DNA of 64,000 nt from Sutcliffiella horikoshii (GTDB taxonomy: Bacteria; Bacillota; Bacilli; Bacillales; Bacillaceae_I): assembly GCF_021991925.1 (NCBI RefSeq), contig NZ_RXZI01000003.1, positions 372,001 to 436,000 on the forward strand, given 5' to 3'. Below are positions 44,557-54,567 of the stretch, in pieces; the stretch's first letter is position 1, and each line of letters begins with the position of its first letter. The notes beneath the pieces were generated by a model. That model did not search any database, was not told the origin of the DNA, and saw only the letters and a list, made by a program, of their open reading frames with translations. Position numbers and translations under genes: made by a program.

Positions 44557-45696
44557 TTGTCAGATAAAAATAATAAGGACAGTATTCAAGAAAAGTTGAA
44601 AGAGAAGCATTTTGAAGCGAAGATTGTTCGCCGCATCGTTTTTACCGTATTCGTCATTCTTATGCTTGCCTTGACCGGAATTATCGGTGGCGGTTATTTC
44701 TATATAAAAAATGCATTAAAGCCAGTGAACGAGGAATCAACAGAAACTGTAATGGTGGATATTCCGATCGGATCATCTCCAACCGCGATAGGTAATATCC
44801 TGGAAGATAATGGAATTATACATAATGGTAAAGCTTTCCGCTATTATGTAAAGTTCAAAAATGAATCCGGTTTTCAGGCAGGGGAGTATGAATTAAGTCC
44901 TTCCATGAATCTGGATGAAATCGTCGGCTTCTTGAAAGAGGGGAAGGTACAGCAGGATGTCCTTTTCACGATTACCATCCCCGAGGGAAGACAACTGGAA
45001 CAGATTGCTGTCATTCTTGAAAACAGAATCGGTCTTAAAGAAAAGGAATTCCTTGAAACCGTCAATGATAAAGAGTTCATAGAAAGCATGATGGAAAAAT
45101 ATCCGAATGTTGTGACGGATGAGGTTCTGAATGAGGATATAAAATATGCTTTAGAAGGATATCTGTTCCCTGCAACATATCCTTTCTATGTGGAGAATCC
45201 GACTGCAGAAGAGGTCATTGACGTCATGCTTCAGAAAACGAGTGAAATACTTGCAGATGACGAAGTTCGAATCGGCATGGCAAATAGAGATTTGACTCCG
45301 CATCAATTATTGACATTGGCAAGTCTCATAGAGGCAGAGGCTACCGTGCAAACCGATCGGGAAAGCATCTCAAGTGTCTTTTACAATCGAATGGATGTGG
45401 GCATGCCTCTTCAAACCGATCCGACCGTACTGTATGCTTTAGGGGAACACAAAGAGAGAACATTATATGAGCACCTTGAAGTGGATTCTCCGTATAACAC
45501 CTATAAACATCAAGGTCTGCCTCCTGGTCCGATCGCCAATGCAGGTGTGTCTTCGCTACAGGCGGCAATGCACCCTGCGGAGACAGAGTACTATTACTTC
45601 CTTGCGACTCCGGATGGAGAAGTGTTATTCAACGAAACACTTGAAGAGCATAATAACGATAAGAACCAATATATTACTAATCAAGACAACAGTTAG
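44557..45696 (+). CDS. mltG: endolytic murein transglycosylase MltG
   Basis: 379 residues from a TTG start at 44557; TTG at 44554 and GTG at 44536 are alternatives, and gagaggggg is upstream. Cytoplasmic N-terminus, one transmembrane helix (about residues 27-52), then a LysM-like and the YceG domain. The catalytic Glu is E259 in TLASLIEAEA. It cuts nascent glycan strands and sets their length. A terminator follows at 45704-45744. Confidence 0.94.
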   Translation: MSDKNNKDSIQEKLKEKHFEAKIVRRIVFTVFVILMLALTGIIGGGYFYIKNALKPVNEESTETVMVDIPIGSSPTAIGNILEDNGIIHNGKAFRYYVKFKNESGFQAGEYELSPSMNLDEIVGFLKEGKVQQDVLFTITIPEGRQLEQIAVILENRIGLKEKEFLETVNDKEFIESMMEKYPNVVTDEVLNEDIKYALEGYLFPATYPFYVENPTAEEVIDVMLQKTSEILADDEVRIGMANRDLTPHQLLTLASLIEAEATVQTDRESISSVFYNRMDVGMPLQTDPTVLYALGEHKERTLYEHLEVDSPYNTYKHQGLPPGPIANAGVSSLQAAMHPAETEYYYFLATPDGEVLFNETLEEHNNDKNQYITNQDNS

Positions 45697-45703
45697 GGCT
45701 GTA

Positions 45704-45744
45704 GGGGAAGTGCGAAATTAATTCGCATTCCCCATTTTTTTGTG
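45704..45744 (+). terminator. terminator of mltG
   Basis: GGGGAAGTGCGAA / TTCGCATTCCCC hairpin followed by ATTTTTTTG. Confidence 0.88.
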
Positions 45745-45860
45745 GTAAAATATATCGAGTTGTTTTGAACTGAAAAGTATTTATTACAAAAAGAGGGTTC
45801 CTCCTATGAGGTCACCTCTATTTTCTTTGTTTATGGAAACTATTTGACCTATAAACATCT

Positions 45861-45985
45861 CTAGGTTTCCGTTCCAGGTGTTTGCTTATCCAGAGGGCGA
45901 TGCTTGAGCCTCCTCACAACGCTTCAGGGGTCTCAACCTACCGCTACCTCCCGCGGGGGTCTCACACCTTGCACTTCAATCTAGA
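45861..45985 (-). repeat. dispersed GC-rich intergenic element, copy 11
   Basis: Reverse copy with the variant end CTTGCACTTCAATCTA, shared (inverted) with the copy at 18741. Internal CTACCTCCCGCGGGGGTCTC present. Confidence 0.9.
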
Positions 45986-46051
45986 GGGGAATTGACCCAA
46001 CATCAATGTTTTTCAAAACCTTGTTTAAATAGAAGAAGGAGGCTGCCTAGA

Positions 46052-46714
46052 TTGGAAGCCAATGAAAATAAAGTAATTACTTACCTTGATTCCCTTGTCC
46101 CCACAAGAAACGATTTAGTTACAAAAATGGAAAAGCTTGCACAATTGGAAAATGTTCCGATTATGGATCTTGTAGGTATGGAGACATTGCTCCAGCTATT
46201 GAGACTGTCGCAACCAAGAAGAATCCTTGAAATCGGTGCTGCAATCGGATATTCGGCCATTCGAATGGCACAAGCAATACCGGATGTAACCATTGTCACA
46301 ATCGAGCGCGAGGAGCATAGGTACCAACAAGCAAAGCAACACATCGCTGAAGCTGGGCTTTCCGAGCGTATTGAGTTGATTTTTGGGGATGCCTTAGAGG
46401 TGCAGGCACAAATAGCACAGCAAGGTCCATTTGATCTAATTTTTGTGGATGCAGCAAAGGGGCAATATGAGCGTTTTTTTACGATGTATGAGCCTCTATT
46501 GAATGACTTGGGTGTCATCATTACTGATAATGTACTGTTCCGTGGGCTGGTAGCTGAGAACCAGGAAACCATTGAACCGAAGAGAATAAGAAATCTCGTG
46601 AAGAAAATTGACTCCTATAACAGATGGCTGATGGAACATCCAGATTATATAACTACCATCCTGCCTGTGGGAGATGGAATTGCCATCAGTAAAAAAAGAG
46701 GTGAAAGAATATGA
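46052..46714 (+). CDS. trmR: tRNA 5-hydroxyuridine methyltransferase TrmR (YrrM)
   Basis: 220 residues from a TTG start preceded by gaaggagg; an upstream in-frame start is not supported. Class I SAM methyltransferase: ILEIGAAIGYSA (SAM loop) and FDLIFVDAAKGQY. By homology it methylates ho5U34 to mo5U34 in tRNAs. Its stop overlaps the start of the U32 gene by four bases, which fits the shared pathway with TrhP. Confidence 0.9.
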   Translation: MEANENKVITYLDSLVPTRNDLVTKMEKLAQLENVPIMDLVGMETLLQLLRLSQPRRILEIGAAIGYSAIRMAQAIPDVTIVTIEREEHRYQQAKQHIAEAGLSERIELIFGDALEVQAQIAQQGPFDLIFVDAAKGQYERFFTMYEPLLNDLGVIITDNVLFRGLVAENQETIEPKRIRNLVKKIDSYNRWLMEHPDYITTILPVGDGIAISKKRGERI

Positions 46715-47637
46715 AGAAACCTGAACTGTTAGTGACTCCAATTGATCTGGAAAATATGAAAGACCTGATGGACGCTGGCGCGGATGCATTCGTCATCGGC
46801 GAACAACGTTATGGTTTGCGCCTGGCTGGGGAATTTGACAGAGCTCAATTGAAAGAGGCGATTACACTCGCACACAATCAGGACAAAAAGGTTTATGTGG
46901 CTATGAATGCACTCTTTCATAACGAAAAAGTGGAAGAGCTTTCCGACTATCTGCAATTTTTGAACGAAGTGAATGCTGATGCCGTAATCTTTGGAGATCC
47001 AGCAGTGTTGATGGCAGCAAAGGAAGTTGCGCCAGATATGAAGCTACACTGGAATACCGAAACGACGGCAACCAATTATTACACCTGTAATTATTGGGGC
47101 AGAAAAGGTTCAAAGCGTGCGGTTCTGGCTCGTGAAATAAACATGGATTCCATTGTGGAAATCAAAGAAAATGCGGAAGTGGAAATAGAGGTACAGGTGC
47201 ATGGCATGACCTGTATGTTCCAATCGAAGCGTTCCCTGATCGGTCACTATTTCGAATACCAAGGGAAAACAATGGAAGTGGAAAAAGGAAAAGAAAGAGC
47301 GATGCTTCTCCATGATAAAGAACGTAATAACAAGTATCCTGTTTATGAAGATGAGAATGGAACCCATATCATGAGTCCAAATGATATGTGCATCATTGAT
47401 GAATTAGAAGAAATGATTGATGCGGAAGTGGACAGCTTCAAAATTGACGGGGTGCTCCAAACTTCTGAATATATGGTGGAAGTGACAAAACGCTACCGCA
47501 AAGCAATCGATTTGTGCGTGGAAAATAGAGAGCAATATGAAGAAATCAAAGAGGATCTTCTAAGTGAACTGGAAGAGCTGCAGCAGGATCACCGCCCACT
47601 GGATACAGGGTTCTTCTTTAAGGAAACAGTTTATTAA
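46711..47637 (+). CDS. trhP1: tRNA 5-hydroxyuridine synthesis protein TrhP1 (U32 family)
   Basis: 308 residues of the peptidase U32/prephenate-dependent hydroxylation family. It begins PELLVTPIDLENMKDLMDAG and contains HGMTCMFQSKRSLIGHY. It pairs with the next gene; in B. subtilis YrrN and YrrO form the ho5U34-generating complex. Start ATG overlaps the trmR stop (ATGA). Confidence 0.9.
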   Translation: MKKPELLVTPIDLENMKDLMDAGADAFVIGEQRYGLRLAGEFDRAQLKEAITLAHNQDKKVYVAMNALFHNEKVEELSDYLQFLNEVNADAVIFGDPAVLMAAKEVAPDMKLHWNTETTATNYYTCNYWGRKGSKRAVLAREINMDSIVEIKENAEVEIEVQVHGMTCMFQSKRSLIGHYFEYQGKTMEVEKGKERAMLLHDKERNNKYPVYEDENGTHIMSPNDMCIIDELEEMIDAEVDSFKIDGVLQTSEYMVEVTKRYRKAIDLCVENREQYEEIKEDLLSELEELQQDHRPLDTGFFFKETVY

Positions 47638-47658
47638 GTAGAAAAGGAGGTAGCCTTT

Positions 47659-48930
47659 ATGACAACCTACGTGAATGATAAAATTTCTAAAATAGTAGAT
47701 GGCAAGCGTGTAATTGTGAAGAAACCCGAATTGCTTGCCCCTGCAGGTAATCTCGAAAAACTGAAAATTGCCGTCCAGTATGGGGCTGACGCCGTTTTTA
47801 TCGGTGGGCAGGAATATGGACTGCGTTCCAACGCCGGCAACTTCACTTTTGAAGAAATGGCGGAAGGGGTACAGTTTGCAGAAAGATTTGGGGCAAGAAT
47901 ATACGTTACTACCAATATATTCGCCCATAACGAAAACATGGATGGCCTTGATGAATATCTTATCGGCATTGAAAAAGCAGGGGTCCATGGTATTATCGTG
48001 GCAGACCCCCTTATTATCGAAACCTGCCGCAGAGTGGCTCCTAAGCTTGAAGTACACTTAAGTACTCAGCAATCCTTGTCCAACTGGAAAGCTGTCCAGT
48101 TCTGGAAAGAGGAAGGATTGGAGCGAGTTGTGCTTGCGCGTGAGACAAGTGCGGAAGAGATCCGTGAAATGAAAGAAAAGGTGGACATCGAGATTGAAAC
48201 GTTCATCCACGGTGCTATGTGTATCGCCTATTCCGGACGTTGTACGCTAAGTAATCATATGACAGCACGTGACTCTAACCGAGGTGGTTGTTGCCAGTCC
48301 TGCCGTTGGGACTACGATCTGTATGAGCTGAAAGACGGTGAAGAGAAAGCATTGTTTGCCGAAAACGATTCACCATTCGCTATGAGTCCTAAGGATTTGA
48401 AGTTGATTGAATCCATTCCAAGAATGATAGAGCTTGGAATCGACAGCTTGAAAATTGAAGGACGTATGAAATCCATTCACTACGTGGCTACAGTGGTGAG
48501 CGTGTACCGCAAAGTGATTGACGCTTATTGTGCAGACCCAGACAACTTCATCATCCAACAGGAATGGCTGGAAGAGCTTGATAAATGTGCAAACCGTGAA
48601 ACGGCGCCTGCTTTCTTTGAAGGTGTTCCAGGGTATAAAGAGCAGATGTTTGGTAACCATAGCAAGAAGACTGCCTTTGACTTTGTGGGACAGGTACTTG
48701 ACTATGACGCGGAAACGCAAATGGTAACATTGCAACAACGGAACTTTTTCAAGCCTGGTGAAGAGGTAGAATTTTTCGGACCTGAAATGGATAACTTCAC
48801 CCAGAAGATAGAGAAAATATGGGATGAAAAGGGCAATGAATTAGATGCGGCCCGTCATCCCTTGCAGATCGTGAAATTCAGAGTGGAAAAACCGGTCTAT
48901 CCAAATAACATGATGCGAAAGGGGCAGTAA
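47659..48930 (+). CDS. trhP2: tRNA 5-hydroxyuridine synthesis protein TrhP2 (U32 family)
   Basis: 423 residues. Core [20 protein letters not shown], then the U32 signature [18 protein letters not shown] and the cysteines of GGCCQSCRW that likely hold an Fe-S cluster. A C-terminal beta-barrel follows. udk follows after four bases. Confidence 0.93.
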   Translation: MTTYVNDKISKIVDGKRVIVKKPELLAPAGNLEKLKIAVQYGADAVFIGGQEYGLRSNAGNFTFEEMAEGVQFAERFGARIYVTTNIFAHNENMDGLDEYLIGIEKAGVHGIIVADPLIIETCRRVAPKLEVHLSTQQSLSNWKAVQFWKEEGLERVVLARETSAEEIREMKEKVDIEIETFIHGAMCIAYSGRCTLSNHMTARDSNRGGCCQSCRWDYDLYELKDGEEKALFAENDSPFAMSPKDLKLIESIPRMIELGIDSLKIEGRMKSIHYVATVVSVYRKVIDAYCADPDNFIIQQEWLEELDKCANRETAPAFFEGVPGYKEQMFGNHSKKTAFDFVGQVLDYDAETQMVTLQQRNFFKPGEEVEFFGPEMDNFTQKIEKIWDEKGNELDAARHPLQIVKFRVEKPVYPNNMMRKGQ

Positions 48931-48934
48931 GGAA

Positions 48935-49570
48935 ATGGGGAAGAAACCGATCGTAATCGGGGTAGCTGGAGGTTCTGGCTCAGGTAAAACTAGTGTAACG
49001 AAAGCAATTTTTGATCATTTTACAGAGAAGTCCATCCTGATGCTTGAACAGGATTACTATTACAAGGATCAAGCAGATGTACCAATGGAAGAGAGATTGA
49101 AAACCAACTATGATCATCCGCTTGCATTCGACAACGATCTGTTGATTGAGCACATTGAGAACTTATTACAATATGATACCGTGAAAAAGCCGGTTTATGA
49201 TTACACACTTCATACAAGGTCCTCTCAGGTGATTGAAGTAGAACCGAAGGATGTTATTATTGTAGAAGGAATTTTGGTATTAGAAGACGAGCGTTTGCGT
49301 AACTTAATGGATATAAAGCTTTTTGTGGACACAGATGCCGACATCCGCATCATCCGCCGCATGCTTCGTGACATCAAGGAACGTGGACGTACCATTGATT
49401 CTGTCATCGAACAATATGTAACCGTAGTCCGACCGATGCATAACCAATTCATTGAACCGACGAAGAGATATGCAGATATTATTATCCCTGAAGGTGGACA
49501 AAACCACGTTGCCATCGACCTGATGGTAACAAAAATTCAAACAATTCTTGAACAAAAAGAGATTTTGTAA
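48935..49570 (+). CDS. udk: uridine kinase
   Basis: 211 residues. P-loop GGSGSGKT at residues 12-19, then EQDYYYKDQ and DHPLAFD for nucleoside binding. It phosphorylates uridine and cytidine in pyrimidine salvage. Last gene of the trmR-trhP1-trhP2-udk operon; a terminator follows at 49617. Confidence 0.97.
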   Translation: MGKKPIVIGVAGGSGSGKTSVTKAIFDHFTEKSILMLEQDYYYKDQADVPMEERLKTNYDHPLAFDNDLLIEHIENLLQYDTVKKPVYDYTLHTRSSQVIEVEPKDVIIVEGILVLEDERLRNLMDIKLFVDTDADIRIIRRMLRDIKERGRTIDSVIEQYVTVVRPMHNQFIEPTKRYADIIIPEGGQNHVAIDLMVTKIQTILEQKEIL

Positions 49571-49616
49571 TAACATATGAGAAGCTAGAGAATTTTCCAA
49601 TTGTGGAAGGGACGAC

Positions 49617-49647
49617 GATGTATTCCATTAAATGGGTACATCTTTTT
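49617..49647 (+). terminator. terminator of the udk operon
   Basis: GATGTATTCCAT / ATGGGTACATC hairpin with a three-base loop and five T residues. Confidence 0.8.
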
Positions 49648-49732
49648 CCACATTTACATAGGCTTTGAACTTTATTGCCATAAAGATACAACGTAAATTG
49701 GGGAATGCAATTACTAGAAGGAGTGAATAGTC

Positions 49733-50206
49733 ATGGCACAAGAGAAAGTATATCCAATGACACAAGCTGGGAAAGACAAGCTTGTACAAGAATTAGAAAA
49801 CTTGAAATCCGTAAGACGTAAAGAAGTGGTAGAACGTATTAAGATAGCGCGTAGCTTCGGAGACCTTTCCGAGAACTCCGAGTATGATTCCGCAAAAGAA
49901 GAGCAGGCGTTCGTGGAAGGCCGTATCACGCTTCTTGAGCAAATGGTCCGTAACGCAAAAATCATCCAGGAAGACAAGGAAACAGATGCAGTAGGTCTAG
50001 GAAAGACAGTAACATTTGTTGAGCTTCCAGATGGAGAAGAAGAAACATACACTATCGTGGGTAGTGCTGAAGCTGATCCATTCGAAGGCAACATCTCCAA
50101 CGAATCCCCAATGGGAAGCTCCCTTATGGGCAAACGTGTAAACGATGAAGTAACCATCCAAACTCCAGGCGGAGAAATGAACGTGAAAATCGTTTCTGTA
50201 AAATAA
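49733..50206 (+). CDS. greA: transcription elongation factor GreA
   Basis: 157 residues, standard length. N-terminal coiled coil ([20 protein letters not shown], then [17 protein letters not shown] with the acidic tip) and C-terminal FKBP-like domain ending [12 protein letters not shown]. It reactivates backtracked RNA polymerase. aaggag precedes the ATG. Confidence 0.98.
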   Translation: MAQEKVYPMTQAGKDKLVQELENLKSVRRKEVVERIKIARSFGDLSENSEYDSAKEEQAFVEGRITLLEQMVRNAKIIQEDKETDAVGLGKTVTFVELPDGEEETYTIVGSAEADPFEGNISNESPMGSSLMGKRVNDEVTIQTPGGEMNVKIVSVK

Positions 50207-50257
50207 GATTATAAAAGCTGTTACTGTAAATTTGTTGGTATTTTAAAGTTAGATGGA

Positions 50258-50382
50258 TTAGTAAATTGGAGCGAAAGGCACTCGACTCCGGCGGGAGGTA
50301 GCGGTAGACTTGAGACCCCGCAACAAAGTGAGGAGGCTTAAGCACCGCCCCGCGGAAAGCGAGTGCCTGTAGCGAAAAGGAA
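50258..50382 (+). repeat. dispersed GC-rich intergenic element, copy 12
   Basis: Forward copy with CTCCGGCGGGAGGTAGCGG, GAGACCCCGC and GAGGAGGCTTAAGC. Its outer ends are diverged and no longer carry the ATCAACAGC arm. Confidence 0.88.
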
Positions 50383-50436
50383 CGGTCAACCTTTCAAACT
50401 AATAACATAAATTTCTTCGAAAACAGCCTTTTGATT

Positions 50437-50480
50437 AAAAAAACCCCACCTCGTCAACAATGTTGATGAGGTGTTTTTTT
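50437..50480. terminator. terminator-shaped hairpin that includes the pbpI ribosome binding site
   Basis: CACCTCGTCAAC (50447-50458) pairs with GTTGATGAGGTG (50462-50473), one G-T, three-base loop. It is flanked by AAAAAAA on the left and TTTTTTT on the right. The 3' arm contains GAGGTG, the only Shine-Dalgarno for the ATG at 50481. Confidence 0.88.
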
Positions 50481-52256
50481 ATGCAACGGTTAATCAGAGG
50501 GAGAATCAATAAACTTGGAATCTGTGTGATCCTGCTATTAAGCCTGCTAATCGGCAGGCTTGTTCAAGTGCAGCTAATCAGCACCGAATCCTTTACAAAA
50601 GACCATATTAATCTTATCGAAGCAAGTGTCAAGCAGCGGACACAATCCCTCGTCATCGATGAAGGGCGTGGCCGGTTCATTGACCGAAATGGATTACCGC
50701 TAACTCATGACTATTTTCCAAGTGTCATCTTGTTTCCATTTTTGAACGGACTTGATTGGCCAAAAGATGAACTTGGAAGCATTCTAGGAATGAGCACCAA
50801 TGAAATTGATCGTTTGCTTGCGGATGCTGAGAAGCCGGTAGTACTCTCAGAAAGTCTGACGGAAGAGAAGATGGAGAAGATTAATGATCTTGACTATCCA
50901 GGCGTGGTTGCGTTGTATCGTCAATTCAAGCTCGAGGATAATATCGCTGAGCATGTAATAGGAATGACCGGGGAAGATGCAGATACGTTTTTGAAGCGGT
51001 ATCCTGAAAAAGTGTCAAAAGAAAATTACTCTCCTCATACGCCAATCGGTGTATCGGGCTTGGAGCAGGCTTTTGACGAAATCATCCTTCCGGAAGGATC
51101 CACCAAGCTTCTCTATCACGTAGATCGCTATGGTGGTCCATTGTTTGGTATCGATGTTCGGTATATGTCACCGTCGAATGCCTATTATCCTCTATCTGTG
51201 AAGACAACCCTTGATAAGAATATCCAACAGATGGCGGAAAAAGTATTAGATGACTATCAGGTGAAAAAGGGTGGTTTGGTAGTTATCGACATTGCTACAA
51301 ATGAAGTGGTAGCCATGGCTTCTAGACCTGCCACGAATCCCGAAAATCCTATTAAAGGTCCGGGTGCCCATAATTTGATGCTAGAGCCCCATTTTCCTGG
51401 CTCTGTTTTCAAAACGGTCGTAACAGCAGCTGCGATTGAAGAAAACATGGTAGATAAAGAGATGGCGTATAATTGTGACCTAGACATTAGGGGAAACCTT
51501 CTTGATGATGAAAAGAAACGGATGGGTACACTTAATCTCGAAACAAGTTTCGCTCAAAGCTGCAATTATACTTTTGGCGAAATTGGAAAACAGTTGGTAG
51601 CAAAAGACCGGGATGTGTTGGACAGGTACGCAGAAATGATGGGGCTGACAGGGACAATCGGTTGGCATGGAGATATGTTCGGCTTTGAAGACTTCACTCA
51701 AATCCCTTCCGAAAAAGAGAACATCGTCTGGTCAGATGATAAGGAAAAAGGTGTCCCGCTCGCAGTGGCCCAAACCTCCATCGGCCAAAAGGATGTAAAG
51801 GTGACACCGCTTGCCGTAGCCAATATGATGGCGACCATCGCCCGGGGAGGCAAGTCAAAAGAAGTGAAGCTTGTCAGTGACATCCTTTACAAAAACGGGA
51901 CATCGCTCTACACATTTCCGGAGCATGACAGAAAGGTAGACAAGCTATCCCCTTACACGGTCATGCAGCTCCAACATCTTCTGAGAGAAGTGGTGGCAGC
52001 AGATACGGGAACGGGATGGAGGATGAGGGACTTACCTTATGAGGTAGCGGGAAAAAGCGGTACTGCCCAGACTGGAAAGGTTATAGAGGGAGACAGGGAA
52101 CTGTTAAATAGATGGTTCGCGGGATATTTTCCCATCCAAAGCCCTAAATATGCCATGGTGATGGTAGAGTTGGACGTGTTGGATGAGAACAATGTCTCAT
52201 CTGTCTATGTGGAGATGGTCCAACAGCTGTACAATCTGGAAAACCCGGAACGATAA
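50481..52256 (+). CDS. pbpI: class B penicillin-binding protein (PbpI-like)
   Basis: 591 residues from the ATG at 50481. One N-terminal membrane anchor (about 12-32), a PBP-dimer domain, then the transpeptidase with S308-V-F-K311, S360-C-N362 and K525-S-G-T. It cross-links peptidoglycan stem peptides outside the membrane. Position before yrrS is that of pbpI (yrrR), a forespore-expressed gene in B. subtilis. The start codon is seven bases after a hairpin that buries its ribosome site. Confidence 0.93.
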   Translation: MQRLIRGRINKLGICVILLLSLLIGRLVQVQLISTESFTKDHINLIEASVKQRTQSLVIDEGRGRFIDRNGLPLTHDYFPSVILFPFLNGLDWPKDELGSILGMSTNEIDRLLADAEKPVVLSESLTEEKMEKINDLDYPGVVALYRQFKLEDNIAEHVIGMTGEDADTFLKRYPEKVSKENYSPHTPIGVSGLEQAFDEIILPEGSTKLLYHVDRYGGPLFGIDVRYMSPSNAYYPLSVKTTLDKNIQQMAEKVLDDYQVKKGGLVVIDIATNEVVAMASRPATNPENPIKGPGAHNLMLEPHFPGSVFKTVVTAAAIEENMVDKEMAYNCDLDIRGNLLDDEKKRMGTLNLETSFAQSCNYTFGEIGKQLVAKDRDVLDRYAEMMGLTGTIGWHGDMFGFEDFTQIPSEKENIVWSDDKEKGVPLAVAQTSIGQKDVKVTPLAVANMMATIARGGKSKEVKLVSDILYKNGTSLYTFPEHDRKVDKLSPYTVMQLQHLLREVVAADTGTGWRMRDLPYEVAGKSGTAQTGKVIEGDRELLNRWFAGYFPIQSPKYAMVMVELDVLDENNVSSVYVEMVQQLYNLENPER

Positions 52257-52349
52257 TACCAATCCTTTTCACTGTGCTTTTTATAGTATTGATGGTACAA
52301 TAAACTATTGTAATTATACTATATATGGCTTTGACTAGGAGGGACTGTC

Positions 52350-53027
52350 GTGTCTTTAAACTTTAACAAAGGTGGCTCACGTTACGGCCGAACAACCAAA
52401 CGCAAAAAAACAAACATGATCTTGAATATCCTGATTGGTGTTGTATTCATATTTATCATTGTTCTAGCATCTTCTCTGTTCTTTGGAAAAAATAATCCAG
52501 AAAAAGACAGCGAAAACCAGCTGGCAACAGAAGAACAAGAATTAAACGAAACACAAGAAAACGAAGCAGCAGAAGAAGAAACTGAGGAAGCTGCTCCACC
52601 GCAAGAAAAGGAAAAGCCTGAATCTGAGGAAGCTGACGAAGCTGACGAGGAAGAAAAGGAAGAGGAGTCCAACGAGTCTGTCGAATCCGAAACAGAGGTT
52701 TCTGAAAACTCCGATGACCCTAACGTCATCAAAACGATGACAAATCCTGGATGGGGTCCTGTCGGCACAACTCAGTCCGAACCACATACTTCCGTCTATG
52801 ACGAAGGCCATGTTGACTGGAAAGAAAAGTTGGATGCTGTTCATGCGGCAACCGGCCTGAACAGTGGGGACTACACCTTGTACTTCCTAGGTAATGGCGG
52901 GAGCGAGCACTTGGCTGTAGCTTCCATTAAGGACAAATCCACAGGTGAAAACTTCAAAGTTTACTTGGAGTGGGTGACCAACAAAGGTTGGAAGCCAACA
53001 AAGGTGGAGCAGGTTAAGTCATTGTAA
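52350..53027 (+). CDS. yrrS: YrrS-like membrane-anchored DUF1510 protein
   Basis: 225 residues, GTG start after taggaggg. Basic N-terminus, one transmembrane segment (MILNILIGVVFIFIIVLASS), a roughly 80-residue Glu-rich disordered linker and a C-terminal DUF1510 domain (about 130-225). Extracytoplasmic; found next to pbpI in Bacillus, suggesting a joint role in spore envelope formation. Confidence 0.92.
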   Translation: MSLNFNKGGSRYGRTTKRKKTNMILNILIGVVFIFIIVLASSLFFGKNNPEKDSENQLATEEQELNETQENEAAEEETEEAAPPQEKEKPESEEADEADEEEKEEESNESVESETEVSENSDDPNVIKTMTNPGWGPVGTTQSEPHTSVYDEGHVDWKEKLDAVHAATGLNSGDYTLYFLGNGGSEHLAVASIKDKSTGENFKVYLEWVTNKGWKPTKVEQVKSL

Positions 53028-53055
53028 TATATAAGTGAGAGTGTTAGTGTGGTGG

Positions 53056-53088
53056 GCCTATCCCTTTGGGGGTGGGTTTTTTTTATTG
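53056..53088 (+). terminator. terminator of yrrS
   Basis: CCTATCCC / GGGGTGGG stem (with G-T pairs) and eight T residues. Confidence 0.75.
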
Positions 53089-53132
53089 GGATGGGGTTGT
53101 TTAGTATAGGGGCGGGAGGTTCGCTACTCATA

Positions 53133-53255
53133 TCGAATTTTGCGATATTATGTCGAACTGCTCGTAAAAGTTGCGTAACTGCTCGTATTTTTAATTAACG
53201 GAAAATAAAAGTTGCCTAACTACTCGTAAATTTGAATAACGGAAAATAAAAAGAG
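53133..53255. repeat. AACTGCTCGTA array, 21/41 base steps
   Basis: AACTGCTCGTA starts at 53156 and 53177, and AACTACTCGTA at 53218 (steps 21 and 41). The last two units each end TAACGGAAAATAAAA. A related TCGAA start lies at 53133 and 53153. It occupies the gap between the yrrS terminator and the NERD gene. The rest of the gap (53256-53352) is AT-rich with nothing identified. Confidence 0.75.
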
Positions 53256-53352
53256 AGTTTGGGGATTTCAAACTCCTTTATTAAAAAATAGTAGCAGGAA
53301 ATCAAGGGGGAGGAAGAGAATACAGTTAAAAGTCCAAAAAAGGAGGTGCAAA

Positions 53353-54312
53353 ATGATCCAAAAACAGAGAGAAAAGTCCCATAGGCTTCTAACACATGAG
53401 GCAGGAATGCGAAGAGTTCCCAAAAATCATCCTAAATTTCCAATAATGGAAAAGGAACATGGTAGATTGTTCTATGGCCATAAAGGTGAGGAGGCCATGG
53501 ATTACTTTTTAACCTTTCTGCCTGATGACAAATATTTAATTCTTAATAGTCTAAGGCTTGAAGATCCAAAAGGTAGGTTTTTTCAGATGGATACAGTGCT
53601 TCTTTCGCAAACCCATTGTATTATAGTAGATTCAAAATATATAAATGGTGTTTTGGAGTTTGATGAACAAGCAAATCAACTTTTACGACATTTACCCGAT
53701 AATGGTGATATAGAAAAGCTAAGTGATCCAATTTCTCAAATGGTACGGCAAAGTCATCAGCTTGCACTTTGGTTTGAGAAGCATAACTTCCCCCCGATCC
53801 CAATCTCAAGTCTTATAGCTTTAACCCATACGAATGCCACACTTATTAAGACAACACCCTCCGTTCGAAAAAAAGTCACTTTTCATACAAACTTACCAAA
53901 CAGAATAAAAGAAATTGACGATAATCATTCTACTGAACATATGAGTAGGAAAGAACTTCTTAAACTCTCCAAACTAATGATCAAAAAGCATACTCCTGAT
54001 AAGTTTAATTTCCTTGGCTATTATAAGATACAGCCCCATGAGTTAATACCAGGAGTGATATGTTCTACATGTGCATCTTCCCCAATGCGTAAAAAAAGAA
54101 CGATATGGTATTGTTTAAAATGTGGGGCGTGCTCAAAGATCACTCATCTTGATGCGCTTTCGGATCATAAACTATTGATTGGAGCTGTAATCACTAATAA
54201 AGGAATAAGGTGGTTCCTACAACTACCGACAAGAACAGCTACTTCTAAATACTTATCATCATTAAATCTCAGATTTGAAGGAGACTATAAAGGCAGGAAA
54301 TACTTTTTATAG
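53353..54312 (+). CDS. NERD-domain protein with C-terminal zinc ribbon
   Basis: 319 residues, ggaggtg before the ATG. The NERD (nuclease-related) domain spans about residues 38-160, with MDTVLLSQTHCIIVDSKYI matching the restriction-endonuclease-like D...D-K core. The C-terminus has C237, C240, C254, C257 and C260, a zinc-ribbon arrangement. No signal peptide. More AT-rich than its neighbours and absent from this place in B. subtilis, so probably acquired. Function unknown; DNA processing is an inference. Confidence 0.82.
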   Translation: MIQKQREKSHRLLTHEAGMRRVPKNHPKFPIMEKEHGRLFYGHKGEEAMDYFLTFLPDDKYLILNSLRLEDPKGRFFQMDTVLLSQTHCIIVDSKYINGVLEFDEQANQLLRHLPDNGDIEKLSDPISQMVRQSHQLALWFEKHNFPPIPISSLIALTHTNATLIKTTPSVRKKVTFHTNLPNRIKEIDDNHSTEHMSRKELLKLSKLMIKKHTPDKFNFLGYYKIQPHELIPGVICSTCASSPMRKKRTIWYCLKCGACSKITHLDALSDHKLLIGAVITNKGIRWFLQLPTRTATSKYLSSLNLRFEGDYKGRKYFL

Positions 54313-54357
54313 GGAAAGCCCCCAAAAACGCCCACTCCCGAGCGTTCCTCCATACCA

Positions 54358-54567
54358 TCATTTCCCTTTCAACTTAAAATGCACCACCGCACTATACAAC
54401 CGTCTACCTTCCTCATCCACATGCATCTGATGTGACACAGAATGCACACCCAACATTATTGCTCGGTTATGATCAATTTGTTCATTTAACTTCTTTTCCA
54501 ACGTTTTCAAGTCAAGTGCTTCAAAAAACTCCACTTTATCTTCCAATAAACTAAATTCAAAGTTCAT
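54358..54567 (-). CDS. yrzA: YrzA-like DUF2536 protein
   Basis: 69 residues. Pattern LLEDKVEFFEALDLKTLEKK and NRAIMLGVHSVSHQMHVDEE, ending YSAVVHFKLKGK, is the DUF2536 family. Same neighbourhood as in B. subtilis (between yrrS and yrrT). Function unknown. No signal peptide. Confidence 0.85.
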   Translation of the reverse strand: MNFEFSLLEDKVEFFEALDLKTLEKKLNEQIDHNRAIMLGVHSVSHQMHVDEEGRRLYSAVVHFKLKGK

